From the NCBI GenBank assembly GCA_964555935.1, contig CAZKUN010000127.1, positions 1 through 25,650 on the forward strand: 25,650 nucleotides of DNA, given 5' to 3'. The DNA comes from CAZKUN01 sp964555935. Its GTDB lineage: Bacteria; Armatimonadota; Zipacnadia; Zipacnadales; VGFC01. Positions 15,022 through 21,900 of this stretch are shown here, piece by piece. A model generated the notes under the pieces. That model saw nothing but the letters and a program-made list of their open reading frames with translations, did not search any database and was not told the origin of the DNA. Each line of letters starts with the position of its first letter. The first letter of the stretch is position 1. The position numbers were made by a program, and so were the translations under genes.

Positions 15022-15936
15022 ATGCTGACGATCTATCGCGCCGTCATGCACCGCGACCCAGAGTCCGAGACCGAATACCAGAACTACTGGTCTGCGCACG
15101 TCGACGGCGCCAGCCTGCAGCACCAGACGTTGTGCAGCGAGTACTGGGCCTTCCACGACCAATATCATCCACGACTGCTGGCCGCACAAACAGGCTCCGA
15201 CGCTGACGAACTACTGCTCTATGAGACGCTCCACTGGTCGAACTACGCTGTATATACACACCTTAACTCGGCATCCGAGCAACTCAACCATCTCCGAATT
15301 GAACGTGCAGAAGCCCCACTCCAACGACTGGCCTACTTCTACTGGTCCCTCGGTTCGGCTCGTGATCAGCTGGCTCGACTCGTATGGCTCACTTTCGGCC
15401 TACACGAACCGGACACGAGTAGAGGCGGCCTGAAGCCAAGCAACAGGCAGCAGTACGGGTCGCTGCACGGGTATGACAAGGACCGCAGTACGGGCCAAAT
15501 CGCTCGCTGGTGGCTTGCCGACAAACTGAGTTCGGTCGCCGCAAGCCGACCATCGGCTGGCTCAATGGCCAACGCGATAGCGCCTGCCCACGATCTTCAG
15601 CTCAGTCCACGGAACGAAGGCTGGTATTGGCTACTCAACTCCATACGGAACGACATCACGCACGGGTCACTGCCTTTTCTTGGTGTGTGCGACCGGAGTG
15701 GCCCCTGGCACATGGTCAACGTCGCCATGCCGACGTCTGAGCGCGCCGTGTACGTGCGGGAGTTGGCACCCGCCGGCGAGCCAACGCTGCTCACGACGAG
15801 CGATACCTACCCGTGCTGCATCGACCGACAGTGTGACTACTTCCTGGCCAAGCTCTGCGCCCTGGCCGATGACATGTGGGCCGCACTGGCCGCCGGTTTC
15901 TCAAACGACGAACTGCCGGCGCCGCGCGGCACTTGA
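15022..15936 (+). CDS. HEPN-like protein of unknown function
   Basis: A 304-aa soluble protein, not recognised as a named family, almost wholly helical by composition and rich in Trp, Tyr and His. Residues 209-214 (RNDITH in LLNSIRNDITHGSLP) fit the HEPN R-x4-H motif with the usual polar residue after Arg, the RNase active site in toxins and Cas-associated nucleases. The mid-region (WSNYAVYTHLNSASEQLNHL, then AYFYWSLGSARDQLARLVWL) could supply the earlier HEPN helices, as in Cthe_2314-type HEPN proteins. ATG 15022 has GAGG 7 nt upstream and lies only 3 bp after the dehydrogenase stop; the next gene follows after 46 bp. Codon choice looks less GC-biased at third positions than in the flanking metabolic genes, which may mean transfer. 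No partner nucleotidyltransferase (MNT) antitoxin is adjacent. Confidence 0.7.
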   Translation: MLTIYRAVMHRDPESETEYQNYWSAHVDGASLQHQTLCSEYWAFHDQYHPRLLAAQTGSDADELLLYETLHWSNYAVYTHLNSASEQLNHLRIERAEAPLQRLAYFYWSLGSARDQLARLVWLTFGLHEPDTSRGGLKPSNRQQYGSLHGYDKDRSTGQIARWWLADKLSSVAASRPSAGSMANAIAPAHDLQLSPRNEGWYWLLNSIRNDITHGSLPFLGVCDRSGPWHMVNVAMPTSERAVYVRELAPAGEPTLLTTSDTYPCCIDRQCDYFLAKLCALADDMWAALAAGFSNDELPAPRGT

Positions 15937-15982
15937 TTGCCGACATGAGAGTGACAGCAGCAACACGTACGGGGAACTCAAC

Positions 15983-16783
15983 ATGAGCGAATGCAGCAAA
16001 CGCCTCAATGGGCGAAGCGCGATAATCACGGGAGCATCGCAGGGCCTCGGCGAGGCGCTGGCCTTGCGCTTGGCCGGCGAGGGGTGCTCTGTCTGCGTCG
16101 TCGATATCAACGCCGACGGCGCCGAGTCGGTCGCCGCCAAGATCCGCGAGGCGACCGGCCAACCGGCCATCGCGCACGCGGCGGATGTGACCGATCAAGC
16201 GCAAGTCGGCGATGCCGTCAAGGCCGCGGTGGGCGAGTTCGGCAAGCTCGACATCATAGTGTGCAACGCCGCGATCCTCATCGCCGGCGCGACGCCGGAG
16301 TTTGATCCGGACAAGTGGCGCAAGGTCATCGACGTGAACCTCGTCGGCTACTTCGTCTCCGCCCAAGCCGCGCTCCGCGTGATGGAAGAGCAAGGCAAGG
16401 GCGTGGTCGTGCAGATCAACTCGAAGTCCGGCAAGAAGGGCTCCAGCAAGAACTCAGCCTACGCCGCGAGCAAATTCGGCGGCATCGGACTGACCCAATC
16501 GCTGGCGCTCGAGTACGCGGAGCAAGGAATCCGCGTCAACTCCATCTGCCCCGGCAACCTCCTCGATTCACCTCTCTGGGTCGACTCACTCTACGCGCAG
16601 TATGCCAAGCGACTCGGCATCCCGGAGGAAGAGGTCCGGCAGAAGTACGTCGACCAGGTGCCGATGAAGCGCGGCTGCAGCTACGAGGATGTCGCGAACG
16701 CGCTGGTCTTCCTCTGCTCGGACGACTCCAGTTACATGACCGGCCAGGCGATCAACGTGACCGGCGGACAGCAACTTTACTGA
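15983..16783 (+). CDS. Short-chain dehydrogenase, sorbitol-6-phosphate 2-dehydrogenase-like
   Basis: NAD(H)-dependent oxidation of a hexitol 6-phosphate to a ketose phosphate, by similarity. 266 aa. Cofactor motif GASQGLG (17-23), Asp41 after strand 2 (NAD preference), NAA at 105-107, catalytic Ser147, Tyr160 and Lys164 (SAYAASK). The recognisable SrlD phrases are INSKSGKKGSSKNSAY, SKFGGIGLTQSLALEYAE, AKRLGIPEEEVRQKYVDQVP and the C-terminal NVTGGQQLY, which parallel E. coli sorbitol-6-phosphate dehydrogenase closely. The ATG 15983 is chosen because MSECSKRLNGRSAIITGAS gives the usual SDR N-terminus and GGGGAA lies about 8 nt upstream; the open frame extends further up into the HEPN gene but without family similarity. 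The isomerase starts 21 bp downstream. Confidence 0.9.
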   Translation: MSECSKRLNGRSAIITGASQGLGEALALRLAGEGCSVCVVDINADGAESVAAKIREATGQPAIAHAADVTDQAQVGDAVKAAVGEFGKLDIIVCNAAILIAGATPEFDPDKWRKVIDVNLVGYFVSAQAALRVMEEQGKGVVVQINSKSGKKGSSKNSAYAASKFGGIGLTQSLALEYAEQGIRVNSICPGNLLDSPLWVDSLYAQYAKRLGIPEEEVRQKYVDQVPMKRGCSYEDVANALVFLCSDDSSYMTGQAINVTGGQQLY

Positions 16784-16804
16784 AACAGGATGGTGGGAGA
16801 AAGC

Positions 16805-17803
16805 ATGTCACGACAGATAGCAGTTGATATCGGCATCAATGGCGCGTTCATCACCCGGCGGTGGGAAGAGCCCGACAACTGGATGCGCCTGACGAAGGAG
16901 ATGGGCTACCCGAACCACTCCTTCTGCGGAGACGTCATCGACCCGTTCTTCTCCGGCGACAAGGCATTCCAGCTCGAGCAGTGCGCCGAGGTGAAGGCGG
17001 CCTCGGAGAAGTATGGCGTCAACATCAGCGATGTCTACACGGGCGTGGCGACGCATCGCTTCCACGGGCTGAGCCACTCGCACCCATCACCCCGCGCGCG
17101 CATGCGCGAGTGGATCGTCGAGGGCATGGATCTCGCCATCGCGATGGGCACGGATTGCATCGGCGGCCACTGGGACGCGTTCAGCATCGAGGTCATGGAG
17201 AGCGAGGAGCGCTATGAGGAGGCCTGGCAACGCATCGTCGAGACTTTCCGCGAACTCGCCCGCGTCGGGAAGCAGAAGGGCATGCACGCGATCTACCAGG
17301 AACAGATGTACATCCCGTCCGAAATCCCCTGGACGCTCGCGCAACAAGAGCGATTCCTCATCGAGGCCAACAAAGACAACGACGGCATTCCCGTCTACAC
17401 CACGCTCGATGTCGGGCACATGGCGCAGATGCACTACGGCATCACCGAGGGACCGGATCTGGATTACCTCGAGTGGATCCGCCGGTATGGCGCGTTCTGC
17501 GAGGTCATCCACGTGCAGCAGACCAGCCCCGATGGCAGCCACCACTGGGCATTCACCGACGAATACAACGAGAAGGGACATGTCGACATCGCGAAGACGC
17601 TGGAGGCCCTCGAGGAGTCGCACAAGAACGCAGCCGACTCCCCCATCTCAGACGCGCTCGCGGTGGCCGACCGGTGCTTCCTCATCGCCGAGATCATTCC
17701 CGGCTCAACCAAGGTCGAGTCAAAGCTCATCGAGGAGCTGACGATCTCCGCCGAGTACCTGCGCAAGTTCGTGCCAGAGGGCGGAATCACGATCGAGGTG
17801 TGA
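16805..17803 (+). CDS. Sugar phosphate isomerase/epimerase family TIM-barrel protein
   Basis: A 332-aa xylose-isomerase-like TIM barrel (AP endonuclease 2 superfamily), predicted to isomerise or epimerise a keto sugar or its phosphate using a divalent metal. Metal-ligand candidates are Glu in YQEQMYIPSE, Asp-His in TTLDVGHMAQMH (the DxGH signature), His in VIHVQQTSPDGSHH, and a late Glu in LIAEIIPG. An internal ATG 16805 is preferred over 16790 because GGGAG lies about 7 nt before it and MSRQIAVDIGING starts at strand 1 of the barrel. Last gene of the polyol operon, followed 27 bp later by a strong hairpin. No transporter or sugar kinase lies in the operon, so the substrate must be phosphorylated elsewhere. 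Confidence 0.88.
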   Translation: MSRQIAVDIGINGAFITRRWEEPDNWMRLTKEMGYPNHSFCGDVIDPFFSGDKAFQLEQCAEVKAASEKYGVNISDVYTGVATHRFHGLSHSHPSPRARMREWIVEGMDLAIAMGTDCIGGHWDAFSIEVMESEERYEEAWQRIVETFRELARVGKQKGMHAIYQEQMYIPSEIPWTLAQQERFLIEANKDNDGIPVYTTLDVGHMAQMHYGITEGPDLDYLEWIRRYGAFCEVIHVQQTSPDGSHHWAFTDEYNEKGHVDIAKTLEALEESHKNAADSPISDALAVADRCFLIAEIIPGSTKVESKLIEELTISAEYLRKFVPEGGITIEV

Positions 17804-17830
17804 GTCCAGCGGAAGCCAAGAGAACAGATG

Positions 17831-17856
17831 ACGGGGCCCGGGGAACCGGGCCCCGT
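17831..17856. terminator. Bidirectional GC-rich terminator between convergent units
   Basis: An 11-bp perfect stem (17831-17841 with 17846-17856) closes a GGAA loop in the 68-bp gap between the isomerase stop and the stop of the Memo gene on the other strand. Followed by ATTCAGTTC on the plus strand; no long T-tract, but position and symmetry suit termination in both directions. Confidence 0.75.
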
Positions 17857-17871
17857 ATTCAGTTCTCCAGG

Positions 17872-19086
17872 TTACCCACTGAACGTCGCCGCCGCGAAAC
17901 TCACCGACTGCTGCCGGTCCGGGCTGGTGGCTTGGCGATAATCGAGTAGCTCCCGCCGACAGTCTCCGAGCGCCTTCACCGTGAGGTAGATGGGTCCAAG
18001 CCCGCAGATGTTCGTGTCGTTGCGGCGCTCAGCCACGGCAGCAAACATGCCGTCAGCGTCACCGTTCATCGCAAGCTCAAGCACCGCCCGGTCGTGCTTC
18101 TCGACTTCCTCAAGGTAGCCCGGTGTCAGCGGCCGATCGAGGCCGAACTGCGGCCCCACGTGGCTGAGATCCGCGCTCGCGATGATGCACGCTTTCCGCC
18201 CCGAATTCTCCACCACGTCCCGCAGCACATCAACCATGCACAGCGCCTCGGCGTTCCGCAACTCAGGTTCGCCCTCGATCATCTCCTCCGCGAATCCGCC
18301 GCACAGCAGCGGCACGATCTCAAAGTCGTGATCGATGAAGTGCTGAAGCAGTACCACCTGGAACTCGATCGCGTGCTCGCCGACATGCTGCAGCTCGCCC
18401 TCGAAGAGATCGCCAATGAAGCGCTCCTCCATTCGCTCCAGCACGTCGCCCGCCGTCTTCACTCTTCCGAGTCCTGTCTCGAAGTCATTGCGCGTCGCGG
18501 CGAACTGAGTATCACCAGTGTGATCGGTCCCGATGATGATGAAGAGATCCGCCTCGCACGCGTCCGACAGATCGCGATACGCGTGCGCGTAGCCCATGCT
18601 TCCGCGCTCGAAGTCGATATGCGGAGCAAGCGCTCCTACTACCGAACCATCCAGCGCCTGCTCCCGCGGCGGCAACGCCTCCATCCAGCTATCCGTCATT
18701 TCGGCAAACGCATCCGGCTCCGACGGGTAGCCAAGGTGCCGCCTTGGCCGACGCGCGCCGCTCTCCCGATAGTCTGCGAGCTTCTCCTGCCGGTACGCTT
18801 CCAGCGCGGGCGTGTCGAGCAAGTGGGCGTCGTCGAGCTGGCGCAGGATCCCCTCAACGTGATCAGACATCACGAGCTGCCCGGACCGCCGGGTCAGATC
18901 CACCTGTATCTCGCGGATCGTGTGTTCGCCGTCGAGCATTGGCAATATGGCGGCCCCGAGACCCGATACCGCGACCTGCTCTTCCTGCAGGCCCGACCGA
19001 TCCATTAGCACGTAGACCGTCTGCTGTCCCTGCTGAACGGGAATCACGTCGATGGGGCGCAGGCGTGGGTTCTCAAGGTCAGACAT
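17872..19086 (-). CDS. AmmeMemoRadiSam system protein B (Memo) with N-terminal PqqD-like domain
   Basis: A 404-aa protein without export signal. Residues about 20-95 have the PqqD winged-helix pattern: VSGLGAAILPMLDGEHTIRE (small residues, ILxxLDGxxTxxEI), then a beta-wing and DHVEGILRQLDDAHLLDT (vxxfLxqLxdxgLL). The Memo domain begins near 150: PHIDFERG with His156, IIIGTDHTG with His189, EHAIEFQ with His238, SADLSHVG (Asp306, His309) and NICGLGP with Cys361. His156, His189 and Cys361 match the His49/His81/Cys244 metal site of human MEMO1, so the metal site looks intact. Memo proteins are related to dioxygenases; their bacterial role is unknown. ATG 19086 has GGAG 6 nt upstream and a good promoter; an open frame extends further but covers the intergenic region. 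It diverges from the Memo-AMMECR1 operon. Confidence 0.92.
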   Translation of the reverse strand: MSDLENPRLRPIDVIPVQQGQQTVYVLMDRSGLQEEQVAVSGLGAAILPMLDGEHTIREIQVDLTRRSGQLVMSDHVEGILRQLDDAHLLDTPALEAYRQEKLADYRESGARRPRRHLGYPSEPDAFAEMTDSWMEALPPREQALDGSVVGALAPHIDFERGSMGYAHAYRDLSDACEADLFIIIGTDHTGDTQFAATRNDFETGLGRVKTAGDVLERMEERFIGDLFEGELQHVGEHAIEFQVVLLQHFIDHDFEIVPLLCGGFAEEMIEGEPELRNAEALCMVDVLRDVVENSGRKACIIASADLSHVGPQFGLDRPLTPGYLEEVEKHDRAVLELAMNGDADGMFAAVAERRNDTNICGLGPIYLTVKALGDCRRELLDYRQATSPDRQQSVSFAAATFSG

Positions 19087-19122
19087 CAGCGTCTCCGGTC
19101 CGGAGGATGATGGGGCGCGTCC

Positions 19123-19151
19123 AGGATAGCGCAGGCGTCGCGAGCCGTCAA
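19123..19151 (-). promoter_or_regulatory. Sigma70-type promoter for the PqqD-Memo gene
   Basis: On the minus strand TTGACG (19151-19146), a 17-nt spacer and TATCCT (19128-19123), about 37 bp before the ATG at 19086. A partner promoter for the plus-strand operon could not be fixed; it must lie in the same 150-bp gap, so the two units may share control. Confidence 0.55.
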
Positions 19152-19235
19152 CGCGTCGCGGCGATACCAGGAATGCGCGCCCGCGCGGCGAACAGGTTAG
19201 GACCGATGCTACGCAGCAAGCGGGAACTGAGCGCG

Positions 19236-20861
19236 ATGCGATATCCGTTGGCGAAGATAACTGCGGCCGCGCTGGTGGCGGGCCTGAGTCTCGTGGCGTC
19301 CTCGTGCCGGACGAGCGGCAACGAGCGGCCTGAACTCGTGGCTCAGGAAACCACGCGGGCCTCGCGCCCGGAGGTGACGACCGTGCGCCCGACAGCAGTC
19401 GCGGGACCTCGAGGGATGGGGTTCTACACCGACGACGAAGCGCAACTACGCGAGCAGGTCGAGGGCTTCCTCCGGGATGTCCCCGAGACTGAACTCGATG
19501 GCGAGCTGGTCGCGTTGATGGTGCCCCACGCGGGGCTGGTCTATTCCGGGCCAATCGCGGCCTACAGCTACAGAACCCTCGCGGACCGGCAGATCTCGCG
19601 GATCGTGCTCATCGGGAACAGCCACACCGCGTCGTTCGCGGGTGTGGCTGTATCACCCGACGCCGCGTGGGACACGCCACTCGGACCGGTCACCGTCGAC
19701 CGAGACGCGGTCGAGCAGCTCCTCGATATCGGAGCGCCGTTCAGCGAGTCTCGCCGCGTCCACGCCAATGAACACTGTCTTGAAGTGCAACTTCCATTCA
19801 TTAAGGCCGCCGTCCCGGACGCGACCATCGTGCCGATGCTGATCTCGCGTCCGAGCACGGAGGAGATCGCCGAGATCGCCGACGCGTTACTGCCGCTCAT
19901 CCAGGAGCCGGGGACGATTCTCGTCGCGAGTTCCGACATGGCGCACTATCCCGTCTACGACGAAGCGGTCAAGAGCGACCGCGCGCTGCTCGACGCAATC
20001 GTCACGTTGGATCCGGAGCAGATCGCGGCCAAGGACGATGAGATGATGGGCCAGGGCGTCAAGGAGTTGCATTGCACCCTCTGCGGGCTGGAATCGGTCC
20101 TCGTCGCCGTCACCACGGCGAATCAGATGGGCGATGCGAAGGCCACCGTTCTCGACTACCGGAACTCCGGCGACACGGCGGGCGACAAGGGCCGCTGCGT
20201 GGGATATGGCGCGGTGGCCTTCACGGTGGCGAACACGGAAGACGCGCCGAGCGTTGAATCAGGTACCCAAACACGGGATGCATCCGGGCTGACTGACGCC
20301 GACAGAATCCGCCTGCTGAAGGTCGCGCGTCAGACGCTGGAGGCTGAGTTGGATGGTGGAGATATGCCATCTCTCGATCCGGGTGATAGCGCGGCGCTCG
20401 CGAAGGAGACAGCCTGTTTCGTGACGCTGAAGATGGATGGCAAGCTGCGCGGATGCATCGGAGAGTTGGAGCCGCGCGACCCGCTGATCAAGGCAGTATC
20501 GGGGCGCGCGATAGCCGCTGCATTGCAGGACCCGCGGTTCCGGCCCGTGAAGGCCCGCGACCTGCCGAAGATCGACATCGACATCAGCGCGGTGACGCCG
20601 CTCCGGCGGATCGACAGCGCCGAGGAGTTCATCGTCGGCAAGCACGGCATCGTCGTCAGTCAAGGCGGGCGTCGTGGCGTGTTCCTGCCGCAGGTCGCGC
20701 CGGAACAGGGCTGGGATCGCGAGACGACTCTCGACATCCTGTGCCGCGACAAGGCGGGACTGCCCGAAGACGCGTGGAAGACCGGCGCGGAACTATGGGT
20801 CTTCAGCGCGGACGTGTTTAGCGAAGGAGACTTCGACCTCGGACCAGCGAACGCAGACTGA
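19236..20861 (+). CDS. Memo-AMMECR1 fusion lipoprotein (AmmeMemoRadiSam proteins B and A)
   Basis: 541 aa fusing two of the three AmmeMemoRadiSam components. Residues 1-24 form a lipoprotein-type signal (ITAAALVAGLSLVASSC, Cys24), followed by a Pro/Thr-rich linker to about 60. The Memo domain (about 60-335) keeps the metal ligands His98 (VPHAGLVYSG), His130 (IGNSHTASF) and Cys283 (TLCGLES), plus NEHCLEVQ (His180) and SSDMAHYP (Asp234, His237). The AMMECR1 domain (about 352-530) has the invariant LRGCIG at 404-409 and the downstream RFRPV and VFLPQVAPEQGWD segments. Start choice: ATG 19236 gives a compact signal peptide; ATG 19206 would add 10 residues. Upstream coding extension is not family-like. 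The next gene follows after 9 bp. An extracytoplasmic location for both domains is inferred from the signal. Confidence 0.92.
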   Translation: MRYPLAKITAAALVAGLSLVASSCRTSGNERPELVAQETTRASRPEVTTVRPTAVAGPRGMGFYTDDEAQLREQVEGFLRDVPETELDGELVALMVPHAGLVYSGPIAAYSYRTLADRQISRIVLIGNSHTASFAGVAVSPDAAWDTPLGPVTVDRDAVEQLLDIGAPFSESRRVHANEHCLEVQLPFIKAAVPDATIVPMLISRPSTEEIAEIADALLPLIQEPGTILVASSDMAHYPVYDEAVKSDRALLDAIVTLDPEQIAAKDDEMMGQGVKELHCTLCGLESVLVAVTTANQMGDAKATVLDYRNSGDTAGDKGRCVGYGAVAFTVANTEDAPSVESGTQTRDASGLTDADRIRLLKVARQTLEAELDGGDMPSLDPGDSAALAKETACFVTLKMDGKLRGCIGELEPRDPLIKAVSGRAIAAALQDPRFRPVKARDLPKIDIDISAVTPLRRIDSAEEFIVGKHGIVVSQGGRRGVFLPQVAPEQGWDRETTLDILCRDKAGLPEDAWKTGAELWVFSADVFSEGDFDLGPANAD

Positions 20862-20870
20862 ATCACACCT

Positions 20871-21890
20871 ATGAACTCACGACGACGATTCCTCCAGGCC
20901 CTGACTGGCGCGAGCCTATCCATCGGGGGATGCCACAGCCAGTCGGCACGGACGCCAGCCACCTCCGCCCCACCCGAGGAGCCGGCCGCTGCGACTGTGG
21001 ATGCAGCCATCCCACCAGACCGAGTGGTCATCGTCCGCGATCCCTCTGTCATCGGCGATGATGGAATCGACGGGACAAAGGTCGCCGACATGCTACGCCG
21101 GGCGATGTCTGAACTCACCCCGGCCGGCAACGAGGCCGCCGCGTGGCAAGGCCTATTCTCATCAAGCGATCGCGTGGCCATCAAAGCCAACTGTCTGGCC
21201 GGTCCGATGCTGTCGACGCACGCCGACGTGCTTGCCGCTGTCCACGCCGGGCTCCTTAGCGGCGACGCTCCCGCGGAGGTTATGGTGTACGAGAGACTCC
21301 TCCCCGAGTTGGAGGCGGCAGGGGTGGGCATGGTGACCGAAGGCCTGCTCGCGGGAGGCTCCGACGACTTCGGCTACGACGAGGATATAACCGTCTTCGG
21401 CGAAACGGGCACGAGGTTCAGCAAGATCGTCTCCGAGTGGGCGACGGCGATCATCAACGTTCCCGTGTTGAAGGACCACGACATGTGTGGTCTGAGCGCA
21501 GCCCTGAAGAACCACTTCGGGTCGATCAACAACCCGAACAAGCTCCACACGAACCACTGCTCGCCGCACGTGGCCGACGTGAACGCGTGCCCGGTCATAC
21601 GCGACAAGCACCGGCTGGTCGCGTGCGACGCGCTTCAGGTGTGCTACGACGGCGGCCCCGGCTACAAGCCCGCCACGACCGTGCCGTATGGCGCGCTGAT
21701 CGTGGCGACGAATCCCGTGGCGGCAGACGCGGTGGGACTGAGAATCATTGAGGATCTTCGAGCGGAGAATGGCCTGACGCCGTTGTCCGAAACAGACCGG
21801 TACCCGACTTACCTCCGGGTCGCAGCCGACGCGCAGCACGCGCTGGGGACGGCCGACCTGGACATGCTTGACATCCGCGAATTGACATAG
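20871..21890 (+). CDS. DUF362 family protein with Tat lipoprotein signal
   Basis: 339 aa, function unknown. The N-terminus NSRRRFLQALTGASLSIGGC joins a twin-arginine motif (SRRRFLQ) to a lipobox with Cys21, predicting Tat export and lipid anchoring. A Pro/Ala/Thr linker follows to about residue 45. The DUF362 body has VAIKANCLAGPMLSTHADVL, INVPVLKDHDMCGLSAALKN (the family NvPvlKdH...alKNhfG signature), HFGSINNPNKLHTNHCSPH and ATNPVAADAVGLRIIEDL. It lacks the 4Fe-4S ferredoxin domain that many DUF362 proteins carry. Tat export suggests a cofactor or metal loaded before transport. Lies 9 bp after the Memo-AMMECR1 gene and 10 bp before the radical SAM gene, so it is surely co-transcribed. Confidence 0.9.
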   Translation: MNSRRRFLQALTGASLSIGGCHSQSARTPATSAPPEEPAAATVDAAIPPDRVVIVRDPSVIGDDGIDGTKVADMLRRAMSELTPAGNEAAAWQGLFSSSDRVAIKANCLAGPMLSTHADVLAAVHAGLLSGDAPAEVMVYERLLPELEAAGVGMVTEGLLAGGSDDFGYDEDITVFGETGTRFSKIVSEWATAIINVPVLKDHDMCGLSAALKNHFGSINNPNKLHTNHCSPHVADVNACPVIRDKHRLVACDALQVCYDGGPGYKPATTVPYGALIVATNPVAADAVGLRIIEDLRAENGLTPLSETDRYPTYLRVAADAQHALGTADLDMLDIRELT

Positions 21891-21900
21891 GAGATACCCG

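Noticed and set aside
15022..15936. Treating the HEPN-like gene as half of a toxin-antitoxin pair
   Set aside because: No MNT-type nucleotidyltransferase or other small antitoxin gene is adjacent; neighbours are metabolic enzymes.
18094..19008. Plus-strand open frame of 304 codons opposite the Memo gene
   Set aside because: The minus strand encodes the complete PqqD-Memo protein with metal ligands; the plus frame has no domain pattern.
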